Below are positions 23,166 through 33,747 of a stretch of 58,058 nt of DNA, piece after piece. Source of the stretch: Mycolicibacter engbaekii (GTDB lineage: Bacteria > Actinomycetota > Actinomycetes > Mycobacteriales > Mycobacteriaceae); the NCBI RefSeq assembly GCF_002101585.1, contig NZ_LQOT01000007.1:1-58058 (forward strand), written 5' to 3'. How positions within the stretch are numbered: the first letter of the stretch is position 1; each line of letters begins with the position of its first letter. The position numbers and the translations under genes are program-made. Below the pieces are notes generated by a model. That model was not told where the DNA came from and searched no databases. It worked only from the letters and a program-made list of their open reading frames with translations.

Positions 23166-23780
23166 ATCAGCACTGAGATCCGCGTCAACGAGCGCATTCG
23201 TGTACCTGAGGTTCGATTGATCGGCCCGGGCGGGGAGCAGGTAGGCATAGTGCGCATCGAAGATGCGCTTCGCGTCGCCGCGGATGCCGATCTCGACCTT
23301 GTCGAAGTCGCACCGACCGCCAAACCGCCGGTCTGCAAAATCATGGACTACGGCAAGTACAAGTACGAGGCGGCTCAAAAGGAGCGCGAGTCTCGCAAGA
23401 ACCAGCAGCAGACCGTCGTCAAGGAACAGAAGCTGCGTCCCAAGATCGACGACCACGACTATGCGACGAAGAAGGGCCATGTGGTCCGCTTCCTCGAAGC
23501 CGGGGCCAAGGTCAAGGTGACCATCATGTTCCGCGGCCGTGAGCAGTCCCGGCCCGAGCTCGGCTACCGCCTGCTGCAGCGGCTGGGCGCCGACGTCGCC
23601 GAGTACGGCTTCGTCGAGACCTCCGCCAAGCAGGACGGACGCAACATGACGATGGTGCTGGCACCGCACCGCGGCGCGAAGACCCGCGCCAAGGCAGCAG
23701 AAGATGCCGGCGCGGGTGCGAAGCCCCCGGCAGCAGCCGCCCCTGCGGCGGATGCGGCCGAGCAGCAGCCCGAGAACTGA
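23166..23780 (+). CDS. infC: Translation initiation factor IF-3 (ATC start)
   Basis: 204 residues with the two IF3 domains ([20 protein letters not shown] and the C-terminal [21 protein letters not shown]), followed by an Ala/Pro-rich tail. IF3 keeps the 30S subunit free and rejects non-canonical start codons and initiator mismatches. The start is best placed at ATC 23166: AAGGAGGT (23155-23162) lies immediately upstream and homology begins at [12 protein letters not shown] longer frame from ATG 23058 would include the terminator. infC genes of many bacteria start with ATT or a related codon, so that IF3 represses its own translation. rpmI follows 27 bases later. Confidence 0.93.
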   Translation: MSTEIRVNERIRVPEVRLIGPGGEQVGIVRIEDALRVAADADLDLVEVAPTAKPPVCKIMDYGKYKYEAAQKERESRKNQQQTVVKEQKLRPKIDDHDYATKKGHVVRFLEAGAKVKVTIMFRGREQSRPELGYRLLQRLGADVAEYGFVETSAKQDGRNMTMVLAPHRGAKTRAKAAEDAGAGAKPPAAAAPAADAAEQQPEN

Positions 23781-23807
23781 AAACCCCGACACCAGAACTG
23801 AGGAAAC

Positions 23808-24002
23808 ATGCCTAAGGCGAAAACCCACAGCGGCGCTTCGAAGCGGTTCCGCCGCACCGGAACCGGCAAGATCGTCCGGCAGAAGGCCAACGCTCGCCAC
23901 CTGCTCGAGCACAAGCCGAGCACCCGCACCCGCCGCCTGGCCGGCCGCACCGACGTGGCCGCCAGCGACACCAAGCGCGTCAACGCGATGCTCAACGGCT
24001 GA
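23808..24002 (+). CDS. rpmI: 50S ribosomal protein L35
   Basis: 64 residues, the normal size, with the L35 signature [20 protein letters not shown] and a basic C-terminal half ending in NAMLNG. It is a small 23S rRNA-binding protein of the large subunit. ATG 23808 follows a GAGG element. It is the middle gene of the conserved infC-rpmI-rplT operon and shares the infC leader control. Confidence 0.97.
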   Translation: MPKAKTHSGASKRFRRTGTGKIVRQKANARHLLEHKPSTRTRRLAGRTDVAASDTKRVNAMLNG

Positions 24003-24054
24003 TTGCCGTTCTCGCACCGTTTCCCCTTACGCACAACGAGAGTAGGAACATCCC

Positions 24055-24453
24055 ATGGCACGCGTGAAGCGCGCAGTCAACGCCCAGAAGAAGCGTCGTA
24101 CAGTCCTGAAGGCTTCGAAGGGTTACCGTGGCCAGCGTTCGCGGCTGTACCGCAAGGCCAAAGAGCAGCAGCTGCACTCGCTGACCTACGCCTACCGGGA
24201 CCGTCGAGCCCGCAAGGGTGAGTTCCGCAAGCTGTGGATCGCCCGCATCAACGCGGCCGCCCGCGCCAACGACATCACCTACAACCGCCTGATCCAGGGC
24301 CTCAAGGCCGCTGGTGTGGAGGTGGACCGCAAGAACCTCGCCGAGATCGCCGTCAGCGACGCCGCGGCGTTCACCGCGCTGGTCGAGGTCGCCCGGGCCG
24401 CGCTGCCCAGCGATGTCAACGCGCCGGCTTCTGCCTCCGGAGAGGCTGCCTGA
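24055..24453 (+). CDS. rplT: 50S ribosomal protein L20
   Basis: 132 residues beginning [15 protein letters not shown], with a long basic N-terminal helix and the globular C-terminal domain ([20 protein letters not shown]). L20 is needed early in 50S assembly and, in other bacteria, represses the infC-rpmI-rplT operon by binding its leader, so a similar loop is possible here. ATG 24055 is preceded by AGGA. tsnR starts 13 bases after the stop, indicating read-through into that gene. Confidence 0.97.
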   Translation: MARVKRAVNAQKKRRTVLKASKGYRGQRSRLYRKAKEQQLHSLTYAYRDRRARKGEFRKLWIARINAAARANDITYNRLIQGLKAAGVEVDRKNLAEIAVSDAAAFTALVEVARAALPSDVNAPASASGEAA

Positions 24454-24466
24454 CCCGAACGCGCCG

Positions 24467-25249
24467 ATGCTGACCGAACGTTCGGCCCGGGTGGTCGCGG
24501 CGGTCAAGCTGCATCGGCACGCGGCCAGGAAGCGCGAACGGCGCTTCCTGGCCGAGGGGCCCAATCTGGTCGAGTCCGCGCTCAGCCGCGGCTTGGCCCT
24601 GGAGGTCTTCGCCACCGAGTCGGCGGCGCAGCGTCATGCCGACCTACTGGCCGCCGCGCAGGCGCCGGTGCACCTCATCACCGAACGCGCGGCAAAAGCA
24701 CTGTCGGACACCGTCACCCCGGCCGGATTGGTGGCGGTGTGCCCGCATTTCGACGCCGATCTGCAGGATTCGCTGGCCGAGTCGCCGCAGCTGGTGGCTG
24801 TCGCGGTGGGTATCGGCGAACCCGGAAACGCCGGCACCTTGATCCGTATCGCCGATGCCACCGGCGCCGACCTGGTGGTGCTGACCGGCAACAGCGTCGA
24901 TCCCTACAACGGCAAGTGCCTGCGTTCCTCGGCGGGCAGCATCTTCAACATTCCGGTGGCAGTGGTCGCCGACACCGGTGCCGTGCTCGCGGCGTTGCAC
25001 GGGGCGGGGTTGCAGGTGGTGGCCACGGCGCTGGACGGCGAGCTGAGCCTGGACGACGCCGATCCGGTGCTGACCGCGCGCACCGCGTGGCTGTTCGGTC
25101 CGGAGGCCCAGGGGCTGCCGGCCGACGCCGCCGCAGCCGCCGACCACCGGCTGCGCATCCCGATGTCGGGAGGCGCCGAGAGTCTGAATGTTGCTGCGGC
25201 AGCGGCGATCTGCCTGTATCAGAGCGCGCGGGTGCAGCGCCGCCAGTAG
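24467..25249 (+). CDS. tsnR: SpoU-type RNA 2'-O-methyltransferase (TsnR-like)
   Basis: 260 residues. The SPOUT knot motifs are present: motif 1 GEPGNAGTLIRIADATGAD, motif 2 LFGPEAQGLP and motif 3 IPMSGGAESLNVAAAAAI. The N-terminal ~90 residues form the substrate-binding domain (ERRFLAEGPNLVESAL). The enzyme methylates a ribose 2'-OH in rRNA or tRNA with SAM; 23S rRNA is the usual suggestion, and the exact site is unknown. Length and position (after rplT) equal Rv1644. ATG 24467 (MLTERSARVVAA) is 13 bases behind rplT. Confidence 0.92.
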   Translation: MLTERSARVVAAVKLHRHAARKRERRFLAEGPNLVESALSRGLALEVFATESAAQRHADLLAAAQAPVHLITERAAKALSDTVTPAGLVAVCPHFDADLQDSLAESPQLVAVAVGIGEPGNAGTLIRIADATGADLVVLTGNSVDPYNGKCLRSSAGSIFNIPVAVVADTGAVLAALHGAGLQVVATALDGELSLDDADPVLTARTAWLFGPEAQGLPADAAAAADHRLRIPMSGGAESLNVAAAAAICLYQSARVQRRQ

Positions 25250-25268
25250 CGCGGCCGCCCCGCCCGCC

Positions 25269-26375
25269 TCAGGCGGCCTTGCGGCGGGGGCGTGGCGGCC
25301 GAGGGGTCAGCCCGGCGCCGGCGGCCAGCGAGAAGGTGCTGTGCATCAACGCCCCGGCGCGCTCCACCAGCTTCATCCCCGGGCTGACCGGCGGCACGTA
25401 GTGCATGCCGCTGCGGCGCCGCTCTTTGGGCGGCCCGGCGAACCAGGGCGCCTCCACCACGGGGGTGTCGCTGGGAATCTTGCCCTGTTCACGCCGGTAG
25501 CCGGCCAAAGCGCGCGGGTGCAGCCGGATCTCGTCGGGCACCACGCTGAACGCGAGGTGGCTGACCTTGCCCAGCAGCCGCAGCAGCACCTCGTCGCTCT
25601 CCGACCAGCGCAGGCCGGCCTTCTCCCGCACCGCCGGCTCGAAGAGCCCGGTCGCCACCCAGCGTTGGGCGGCCAGCGCCGGCTTGAACATCTGGTGCCA
25701 CACCGCGTCGGGCATCGGCACGAACCACGGCTTGGGAATCTTGATGTTCAGGATGTCGATGGCGGCCGGCGTCAGTTCCAGCTCTTCCTCGCAGACGCGG
25801 TCCCAGTACTCGCAGAAGTCTTCCCAGGACTTGGGCACCGGGCGCATGCTCATGCCGTACATCCGGTACCACTGCACATGCTCGTCGAAGAGCTGCCGTT
25901 TTTCGGCCAGCGTCAGTCCGCCGTCGAAGTATTCGGCCAGCTTGATGATGAGCATGAAGAACGTGGCGTGCGCCCAGTAGAACGTGTCGGGGTCCAGGGC
26001 GTGGTAGCGGCGGCCCTGTTCGTCGACTCCCTTGATGTCGCGGTGGTAGTCGCGGATCGAGGAGCCGGTGTGCTGGGCGCGTGCACCGTCATAGACCACG
26101 CCCATGATCGGGTAGACCGACCGCATGACGCGCTGCATGGGCTCGCTCAAGATGGTGGAGTGGTCGGTGACGCCCGCACCCAGGCCGGGGTACATGTTCT
26201 CGATCGCACCGATCCAGACGCCCATGATGCCGGTGCGCAGGTCGCCGAAGTACTTCCACGTCAGGGAATCGGAGGTCAACGGCTCCACCGCCGGGGCCGG
26301 CTTGGGAGCGGCGGGAGCGCTGCTGTCGGCGGCCTGTGCGGGCTGCTCGACGGACGCGGTCGGCGTAACGGTCAT
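25269..26375 (-). CDS. MpaB/DUF2236-type oxygenase family protein (Rv1645c-like)
   Basis: 368 residues. After a Pro/Ala-rich N-terminal tail of about 40 residues comes the DUF2236 helical domain, the same fold as the latex-clearing protein (rubber oxygenase) and fungal MpaB. Candidate haem/metal-related motifs are YFGDLRTGIMGVWIGAIENMYP near residue 45, DYHRDIKG, HATFFMLI and GLRWSESDEV. Homologues with tested activity cleave polyisoprenoid chains oxidatively with b-type haem; the substrate here is unknown. ATG 26375 follows AGGAGAC. The promoter and a palindrome sit in the gap to the cyclase gene, which suggests repressor control. It corresponds to Rv1645c by position. Confidence 0.88.
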   Translation of the reverse strand: MTVTPTASVEQPAQAADSSAPAAPKPAPAVEPLTSDSLTWKYFGDLRTGIMGVWIGAIENMYPGLGAGVTDHSTILSEPMQRVMRSVYPIMGVVYDGARAQHTGSSIRDYHRDIKGVDEQGRRYHALDPDTFYWAHATFFMLIIKLAEYFDGGLTLAEKRQLFDEHVQWYRMYGMSMRPVPKSWEDFCEYWDRVCEEELELTPAAIDILNIKIPKPWFVPMPDAVWHQMFKPALAAQRWVATGLFEPAVREKAGLRWSESDEVLLRLLGKVSHLAFSVVPDEIRLHPRALAGYRREQGKIPSDTPVVEAPWFAGPPKERRRSGMHYVPPVSPGMKLVERAGALMHSTFSLAAGAGLTPRPPRPRRKAA

Positions 26376-26403
26376 CACGTCTCCTGTCTGGGAACCTGAA
26401 ACC

Positions 26404-26436
26404 ACGATAATTGTGACAACAGTCGTTGTCTACATT
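26404..26436 (-). promoter_or_regulatory. Promoter with overlapping palindromic operator for the MpaB-like gene
   Basis: On the minus strand: -35 TAGACA (26427-26432), 17-base spacer, -10 TATCGT (26404-26409). The spacer and -35 are covered by a palindrome, GACAAC-AGTC-GTTGTC (26415-26430), with outer AAT/ATT arms (26409-26436). The layout is that of a repressor site, probably for a TetR-type protein encoded elsewhere. Confidence 0.6.
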
Positions 26437-26530
26437 AGATGTGGCGCGTCGCAACAAAATAGCCGATCGTGGCGTGCGCCACCTGCCGGTGCCGTTGCCG
26501 GGGTCGATATGGCCACTTACGCTGATTCGC

Positions 26531-27436
26531 ATGGACCTCGAGCGGGCCCGCGGGGAGGCCGATGGGCTCGGGGACAACGTGGAGAATCCCGCCCCGCAGA
26601 GCCCCAACAGTCGCCCGCAGTTCTCGCTCGACGAGGCTGCGGCGTGGCTGAACCGCACCACCAACGACATCCGGATCGTGGACCTGGTTCGCCGGGTGCG
26701 CCAGGTGTTGCCCGGCGATCCGGAGTTCGGTGATCCGCTGTCCACGGCCGGAGACGGCGGGCCGGAGTCGGCCGCGCGGGCGGCCGGCCGCTTGATCGGG
26801 GACCGATCCGCGGCGTCGCGGGAAGTCAGCCTGGGCGCCCTGCAGGTGTGGCAGGCGCTGACCAAACGGATTTCGCGCGGACCGGGCGACGCGGAGGCGA
26901 CGCTGGTCTTCACCGACCTGGTCGGCTTCTCGGCCTGGTCGCTGCAGTCCGGCGACGATGCCACCCTCACCCTGCTGCGGCGGGTGTCCCGGGCGATCGA
27001 GCCGCCGGTGCTGGACGCCGGTGGCCGCATCGTCAAGCGGATGGGGGACGGGATGATGGCGGTGTTCCGCGACCCGTTGGTGGCGGTGGCGGCGCTGCTG
27101 GCGGCCCAAGAGGCGATTCGCGAGGTCGAGGTCAACGGACACACTCCGCGGATGCGGGTCGGCATCCACACCGGCCGGCCCCAGCGGTTGGCCGACGACT
27201 GGCTCGGGGTGGACGTGAATATCGCGGCCCGGGTCATGGAACGCGCCATCAAGGGCGGCATCGTGGTCTCCGGGCCGACCCTGAAACGCATTGATCCGGC
27301 CGATTTGGCCGAGTTGGGCGTGGTTGCCAAGCGGGCGCGCCGTCAGGTGCTCGCGGCCAAGACCAGCGGTGTCCCGGCAGATCTGGTGATGTACCGGCTC
27401 AAGGCAGTTCGCCAGAGCGCCCCGGACCCGGACTGA
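26531..27436 (+). CDS. Class III adenylate/guanylate cyclase (Rv1647-like)
   Basis: 301 residues with an N-terminal region of ~110 residues and a C-terminal cyclase homology domain. All catalytic positions are visible: first metal Asp in FTDLVGFS, second Asp in MGDGMMAVF, substrate-specifying Lys in IVKRMGDG and Asp in LGVDVN, and the transition-state Asn and Arg in NIAARVMER. Lys/Asp favours ATP, so the product should be cAMP. It is a soluble enzyme without membrane segments. ATG 26531 (MDLERARGEADG) is chosen; longer forms back to 26426 would enter the promoter of the neighbouring gene. It corresponds to Rv1647. The cAMP-binding stress protein homologue lies 15 kb away. Confidence 0.9.
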   Translation: MDLERARGEADGLGDNVENPAPQSPNSRPQFSLDEAAAWLNRTTNDIRIVDLVRRVRQVLPGDPEFGDPLSTAGDGGPESAARAAGRLIGDRSAASREVSLGALQVWQALTKRISRGPGDAEATLVFTDLVGFSAWSLQSGDDATLTLLRRVSRAIEPPVLDAGGRIVKRMGDGMMAVFRDPLVAVAALLAAQEAIREVEVNGHTPRMRVGIHTGRPQRLADDWLGVDVNIAARVMERAIKGGIVVSGPTLKRIDPADLAELGVVAKRARRQVLAAKTSGVPADLVMYRLKAVRQSAPDPD

Positions 27437-27567
27437 TCCTGCCTCGCCACGGCTCCGGCGGCCGCCCTTTCGAGTGGATGAACCCCGTTCCTTGGAATAC
27501 CCTGCGGTGAGCACCATAACTATTGACCGGTTTTCCACAGGTCGCCTTTATGCAGGAGCGGGGAGTC

Positions 27568-30500
27568 ATGTCACGTCGGGAGCAGCGTCGCAACCACGGG
27601 CGTAAGAAGAATCGGCTGGTAGGCGCCGGTGGGACGGCGGCAGCGTTCCTGTCGTTCGGTGTGGCCCCGCTGGCCGCGTCGCCTGAGGCCAACGCCGACT
27701 GGGATTTCGATTGGCTCACTGATCTTTTCGCCGTCACAGATTCGGCGACCGGTTGGGACAGCACTGCCTGGGACATCGGGTCGTGGTTCAACTGGTCGGC
27801 TGACCCGGGCTTGGCGGACGCCAACCCGTTTGACCTGACCGGGCTGTTCAACGTGCTGGTCTACCAACCGATGTACACGTTTGTGGACTCCTGGATCGAC
27901 AATCCGGCCAACGCGTGGATCATCGACACGGTCAACAGCTGGGCTCCAGAAGGTCAGTTCTATATCGGCGACGGCATCGACGGCACCGCGGACAACCCCG
28001 ACGGCGGGACCGGTGGCCTCTGGTTCGGTGACGGTGGCGCCGGCTACTCCGCGGGCGAGGACGGCCTCGTCGGCGGCGGCGACGGCGGCGACGCCGGGTG
28101 GTTCGGCAACGGTGGTGCCGGCGGCGCCGGGATTGCCGGTCAAGACGGCGGCGACGGTGGTGCCGGTGGCTGGTTCATGGGTATCGGTGGCGCCGGTGGC
28201 GCCGGTGGCGAGGGCGGCAACGGCGGCGACGGCGGCGACGGCCTGGGCTGGCTGTTCGGCATCGGCGGTGCCGGTGGCGCCGGCGGAGTCGGCCTGACCG
28301 GCGAGACCGGGCTGGCCGGCACCTGGCTGGACGGCGGCAACGGCGTGGGCGGCATCGGCGGCACCGGTGGTGAGGGCGGCCGGGGCGGCAACGGTGGCGC
28401 CGCGAGCGACTCGATCTTCGGCAGCGGCGGTGCGGGCGGCAAGGGCGGTGTCGGCGGGGCCGGCGGCCAGGGCGGCACCGGTGCGGCCGGCGACGCCGAC
28501 AACCTCAACGGCGGCACGGGCGGCGTGGGCGGTGCCGGCGGTGTCGGGGGCCAGGGCGGTAACGGCGGTGCGGGCAGCGCGCTGGGCAGCACCGGCGCAG
28601 CCGGCGAGGACACCGCGACCCTCGGCGATGGCGGCAGGGGCGGTACCGGCGGTGCCGGTGTGGACGCCACCGCCGACCATGTGGCGGGCAACGGCGGCGC
28701 CGGGGGCAACGGCGGTAACGGCGGCGAGACCGGTAATGGCGGCCAGGGCGGTACCGGCGGCGCCGGGGGCGCCGGGGGTGATGACGACACGCGCAGCGCC
28801 GGTAACGGTGGTCAGGGCGGCCAGGGCGGTACCGGCGGCCAGATCGGCAACGGCGGCCGCGGCGGTGACGGCGGTGCCGGTGGCATCAGCGGCACCTATG
28901 TAGGCGCCACCGGAGGTACCGGCGGTGTCGGCGGGCAGGGCGGTATCAGCGGCGCCGAGGCCGGCAACGGCGGCAACGGCGGCGTGGGCGGCGTGGGCGG
29001 CGCCGGGCACGCCGGCATCAGGGGCGGCAACGGCGCCGATGGCGTCAGCGGTGTCAACGACGGCGCGGGCCAGGCCGGCGGCCAGGGCGGTAACGGCTTC
29101 CATGGCGGCACCGGCGGCAAGGGCGGTGCCGCGGGTGGCTTGCAGGGCACCAATGACGTGGGCAAAGCGGGCCTGAACGGCAACGGCGGCCGCGGCGGCA
29201 ACGGCGGCGCGGTCGGTGCCGGTGGTGACGGCGGCGCCGGTGCGACCGGTGTCTGGGGCGTGAACGGCTCTGGCGGCCTCGACGGTGCGGGCGGCGACGG
29301 CGGCCAGGCCGGCGCGAACGGCGCGGTGGCCGGCACTGCCGGCGCCGGCGGCGAGGCCGGCGGCGAGGGCGCCGCTAAGGGTTTGGCGGGCGATGCCGGC
29401 AGCCTGCAGCCGGTCGAGGCCAGTCACGGCGGCGCGGGCGGTGCAGGCGCCGACGCCGACGGCGCACACGACTACGGCGGTAACGGCGGTAACGGCGGCG
29501 ACGGCAACGGCGGCGGCAACGGCGGTGCTGGCGGTGCGGGCGGCGCCGGCACCACCGGCGACGGCGGCAATGGCGGTAACGGCGGCAACGGCGGCGACGG
29601 ATCGGTCAGCAACGGCGGTAACGGCGGTGCCGGCGGTGCCGGTGGCTCTTCGGAGTCCGGCGACGGCGGTAACGGCGGCGCCGGCGGCAAGGGCGGCAAC
29701 GGCGATCACGGCGTGACCGGCTCCAAGGGCGGCCCCGGCATCGTCGGCGAGAACAACGGCGCCGGCGGCAAGGGCGGCAACGGCGGCACGGGCTTTGACG
29801 GCGGCAAGGGCGGCGCGGGTGGTGCCGGCGGCACTTCGGAGTCCGGCAACAGCGGCGCCAACGGCGACGGCGGCGACGGTGGTTTGGGCGGCAAGGGCGG
29901 TGCGGGTGGCGACGGCGGTAACGGCGCCGCGGGGCACTGGGATCACCGGGGCCAGTACGGCTTCGGCTCGGGCGGCATTGGCGGCAACGCCGGTAACGCC
30001 GGCGCTGCGGGCAAGGGCGGTGCCGCCGGCGAGGCAGGCACTGGCGGTGCCGAGGGCACCGGCAAAGCGGGGACCGCCGGCGCCGACGGCGTAGGGGTCA
30101 TCGACACGGCCCAGGGCGGCCACGGCGGCAACGGTGCCGCGGGCACCGAGTTGCACCACAACGGCGGCGCCGGCGGCGACGGCGGCAGCGGCGGCACCCA
30201 CGGCCACGGCGGCAACGGCGGTGCCGGTGGCAACGCGGAACAGGACGAGACCGGCAACGCCCTGACCGGGGGTAACGGCGGAGCCGGCGGTAAGGGCGGC
30301 GCCGGCGGCACGACCGAGGGCGACGGCGGTGACGGCGGTAACGGCGGCAACGCCACAGCCAAGCTCTCCGAAGACAGCAGCTCCGTGGCCACCCGGGGCG
30401 GCAACGGCGGGGCCGGCGGTAAGGGCGGCGCGGCCGTCAAGGGCGCCGGCGGCGACGGCGGCACGGGCGGTAAGGCCGGCGAGGGCACCCAGTACGGCGG

Positions 30501-31668
30501 TGTCGGCGGTAAGGGCGGCGACGGTGGCGCCGTCACCGGCGAGGGCAAGGGCGGTAACGGCGGCGACGGCGGGGCCGGCGGCGTGGCCACCGGCTGGAAG
30601 TCCGACGGCACCTGGGGCATCGACGGTTTCGCCAACAAGTTCGGGGCGGGCACCGTCCTGGGCGTCTCCGGAGCGGGCGGTGCCGGGGGCGCCGGCGGCG
30701 CGGGGACCACGGGTGGCGGCGGCAACGGCGGCAACGGCGGTGCCGGCGGAGCCGACGATGACAACGACGGCAGCACCGAGGTCATCTGGGGTGGCAACGG
30801 CGGCGCCGGTGGCGCCGGTGGTGCGGCCACCGACAGTGCCAAGGACGCCGCCGACAGCGGCCCCGGTGGTAACGGTGGCAACGGCGGTGCCGGAGGCCAG
30901 GGCACCGTCGCCGGGGGCAGCGGCGGCGCCGGTGGCGCCGGCGGCACCAGCGCCAGCGGCCAGGGCGGCCAGGGCGGTACCGGCGGCCAAGGCGCCAAGG
31001 GCACCGGCTGGAGCGACGTCAACGGCAGTGTGACCGGCAAGGGCCAGATCCTGAGCTTCGGCGGCAACGGCGGCCGCGGTGGCGCCGGCGGCAACGGGGA
31101 GACCGGCGGCGACGGCGGCAACGGCGGCAACGGCTATGAAGGGATCTCCGGCGGCAACAAGTTCAGCTCCGGCGGCGCCGGCGGTGCGGGCGGCGCCGGC
31201 GGCACCGGCACCACCGGCGACGGTGGGGACGGCGGCACGGGCGGCAACAGCGGAGACGGCAGCTGGCGGGCCGCCAATGGTGGCGCCGGTGGCGCCGGCG
31301 GCAGCAGCACCAGCGGAAACGGCGGCAAGGGCGGCGACGGCGGGGCCGGCGGCAGCCTGCTCCTGCCGGGTGGCGCCGCGCCGACCAACGGCCGGGCCGT
31401 CATGGTGGGCGCCGGCGGCAACGGCGGTGCCGGCGGCAGCAGCACCGCCGCCGACACCACCGGCACAGGTGGCGACGGCGGTAGCGGCGGCAAGGGCGGC
31501 GACGGCCTCGGCAACATCAGGGGCGGTGTCGGCGGCACCGGCGGCACCGGCGGCAAGGCGGGCAACGTGGCCGGCGAGGCCGGCGTCAAGCCCGCTACCC
31601 CCACCACCACCAGCGGTGGCGACGGCGGCGCCGGCGGCGCGGGCGCCGAGCCTGCCGGCAACGAGTAG
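27568..31668 (+). CDS. Large exported PGRS-type glycine-rich protein without PE domain
   Basis: 1366 residues. A twin-basic N-terminus ([16 protein letters not shown]) and hydrophobic stretch ending ASPEANA form a signal peptide, cut near residue 43. A Trp/Asp-rich domain follows ([30 protein letters not shown], to about residue 150). From there to the end are imperfect GGAGGxGG and GDGGNGG repeats like those of PE_PGRS proteins, but no PE domain (no N-terminal PE motif helices) is present. It is probably secreted or bound to the cell surface; the repeats may bind calcium as Gly-Asp repeats do. ATG 27568 follows GGAG. The locus equals that of PE17/PE_PGRS30 in M. tuberculosis. Function unknown. 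Confidence 0.85.
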   Translation: MSRREQRRNHGRKKNRLVGAGGTAAAFLSFGVAPLAASPEANADWDFDWLTDLFAVTDSATGWDSTAWDIGSWFNWSADPGLADANPFDLTGLFNVLVYQPMYTFVDSWIDNPANAWIIDTVNSWAPEGQFYIGDGIDGTADNPDGGTGGLWFGDGGAGYSAGEDGLVGGGDGGDAGWFGNGGAGGAGIAGQDGGDGGAGGWFMGIGGAGGAGGEGGNGGDGGDGLGWLFGIGGAGGAGGVGLTGETGLAGTWLDGGNGVGGIGGTGGEGGRGGNGGAASDSIFGSGGAGGKGGVGGAGGQGGTGAAGDADNLNGGTGGVGGAGGVGGQGGNGGAGSALGSTGAAGEDTATLGDGGRGGTGGAGVDATADHVAGNGGAGGNGGNGGETGNGGQGGTGGAGGAGGDDDTRSAGNGGQGGQGGTGGQIGNGGRGGDGGAGGISGTYVGATGGTGGVGGQGGISGAEAGNGGNGGVGGVGGAGHAGIRGGNGADGVSGVNDGAGQAGGQGGNGFHGGTGGKGGAAGGLQGTNDVGKAGLNGNGGRGGNGGAVGAGGDGGAGATGVWGVNGSGGLDGAGGDGGQAGANGAVAGTAGAGGEAGGEGAAKGLAGDAGSLQPVEASHGGAGGAGADADGAHDYGGNGGNGGDGNGGGNGGAGGAGGAGTTGDGGNGGNGGNGGDGSVSNGGNGGAGGAGGSSESGDGGNGGAGGKGGNGDHGVTGSKGGPGIVGENNGAGGKGGNGGTGFDGGKGGAGGAGGTSESGNSGANGDGGDGGLGGKGGAGGDGGNGAAGHWDHRGQYGFGSGGIGGNAGNAGAAGKGGAAGEAGTGGAEGTGKAGTAGADGVGVIDTAQGGHGGNGAAGTELHHNGGAGGDGGSGGTHGHGGNGGAGGNAEQDETGNALTGGNGGAGGKGGAGGTTEGDGGDGGNGGNATAKLSEDSSSVATRGGNGGAGGKGGAAVKGAGGDGGTGGKAGEGTQYGGVGGKGGDGGAVTGEGKGGNGGDGGAGGVATGWKSDGTWGIDGFANKFGAGTVLGVSGAGGAGGAGGAGTTGGGGNGGNGGAGGADDDNDGSTEVIWGGNGGAGGAGGAATDSAKDAADSGPGGNGGNGGAGGQGTVAGGSGGAGGAGGTSASGQGGQGGTGGQGAKGTGWSDVNGSVTGKGQILSFGGNGGRGGAGGNGETGGDGGNGGNGYEGISGGNKFSSGGAGGAGGAGGTGTTGDGGDGGTGGNSGDGSWRAANGGAGGAGGSSTSGNGGKGGDGGAGGSLLLPGGAAPTNGRAVMVGAGGNGGAGGSSTAADTTGTGGDGGSGGKGGDGLGNIRGGVGGTGGTGGKAGNVAGEAGVKPATPTTTSGGDGGAGGAGAEPAGNE
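27990..31660 (+). repeat. PGRS glycine-codon repeat tract
   Basis: About 3.7 kb of imperfect tandem GGCGGYRNC-like units encoding Gly-Gly-Xaa. Units such as GGCGGTAACGGCGGC recur tens of times, and longer blocks (for example encoding GGTSxSGxGGxGGxGG) occur near 29640, 29830, 30950 and 31310. Such tracts vary in length by recombination and slippage between strains, and are prone to assembly collapse. Confidence 0.9.
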
Positions 31669-31725
31669 GAGGCGGGGTTGTCCCGCACCTCTGCTGGTTG
31701 ATCGATCAGCGGTAGATCGCACAAA

Positions 31726-31752
31726 CGCCCGGCCGGAGTTTCCGGCCGGGCG
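31726..31752. terminator. Bidirectional hairpin between convergent exported-protein genes
   Basis: A perfect 12-bp stem, CGCCCGGCCGGA and TCCGGCCGGGCG, with loop GTT. On the minus strand it is followed by TTTGTG and on the plus strand by TTGTG, so T runs are short. It sits between the stops of the PGRS gene (31668) and the 199-residue gene (31815) and can serve both. Confidence 0.75.
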
Positions 31753-31814
31753 TTGTGCGTGCATCGCTTCCCAGGAACGACACCGGTTCCCCGAAGTGGC
31801 TCGAAGGGTTGCTT

Positions 31815-32414
31815 CTAGAACAGGTCGAACCCGTCGACGTCGTCGAACCCGTCGAACAGGGAAACCGCACCCACCAGGAGCTGCAGGGGAATGTCGGTGA
31901 AGATGTTGGTGAAGCCGTAGGCCAAGCTGGCCGCGGCCAGGTTGAAGTCTCCGGCGGCGAATTCATCGAAGCTCTGGGCGATCTGGTCGAAAGCTTGGCC
32001 GAGCATATAGTCGACCTGCTCGAACGTGTCTTCGAGGTCGAAAGCCAGAAAGTAGAAGTCGGGCACACTCAACCAGACGGGGTCTTGCCCCACTGCCGCG
32101 TCGAATACCGTCAGCGCGCCGGCCAGCGGCGCATAGACAAACGCATTCGCGAATCCCGCGGCCAGCTGGCTGGCGCCCAGCGCGAGCTCGCCGAGGGACA
32201 CGTACTCGAAGCCCGTGGAGAACTGGTGCTCGGATTCTTCGAAGATGTGCTGGATAACACCGAACGGGTCGCCCAGGTCCTGCGCGTCCGCGGTGAGAGT
32301 GATGTCGTAGTTGGCCAGTCCCGAGGCATTAACGGCAACTGGAGTGGAGACAAGCACACTTGCCGTGGCAAGTGCTACTCCGGCATGTACTAAGGCGGCT
32401 TGCAAAGGCTTCAC
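31815..32414 (-). CDS. Exported acidic aromatic-rich protein of unknown function
   Basis: 199 residues. A Sec-type signal peptide (MKPLQAALVHAGVALATASVLVSTPVAVNA) is followed by an acidic, cysteine-free mature part of about 170 residues rich in Phe, Ala and Asp (FEYVSLGELALGASQLAAGF, FDLEDTFEQVDYMLGQAFDQ), ending DGFDDVDGFDLF. The GTG start at 32414 follows GGAGG at 5 bases; a longer upstream frame has no support. It has its own good promoter. I do not recognise the family. It converges on the PGRS gene, and both products appear exported, so they may act in the same place, but nothing shows contact. Confidence 0.78.
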   Translation of the reverse strand: MKPLQAALVHAGVALATASVLVSTPVAVNASGLANYDITLTADAQDLGDPFGVIQHIFEESEHQFSTGFEYVSLGELALGASQLAAGFANAFVYAPLAGALTVFDAAVGQDPVWLSVPDFYFLAFDLEDTFEQVDYMLGQAFDQIAQSFDEFAAGDFNLAAASLAYGFTNIFTDIPLQLLVGAVSLFDGFDDVDGFDLF

Positions 32415-32459
32415 CGTGTCCTCCAGTGGAGAAAGACTGACGAAAGTAGATAAATAAGG

Positions 32460-33746
<1,287 letters not shown>

Positions 33747-33747
<1 letters not shown>

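Noticed and set aside
22824..23344. Longer N-terminal extension for LysX reaching to 23344
   Set aside because: The extension would cross the infC leader, terminator and coding start on the other strand. The membrane-protein N-terminus begins naturally at ATG 22801.
28000..31660. Regularly spaced repeats that could resemble a CRISPR array
   Set aside because: The repeats are short coding units of variable length in one open frame, without identical repeats or unique spacers, and no cas genes are present.
27571..31764. A long open frame of about 1400 codons antisense to the PGRS gene
   Set aside because: It mirrors the GGC/GGT repeat codons and encodes only Ala/Val/Thr-rich low-complexity sequence. 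GC-rich repeats remove stop codons from all frames; there is no start signal or known domain.
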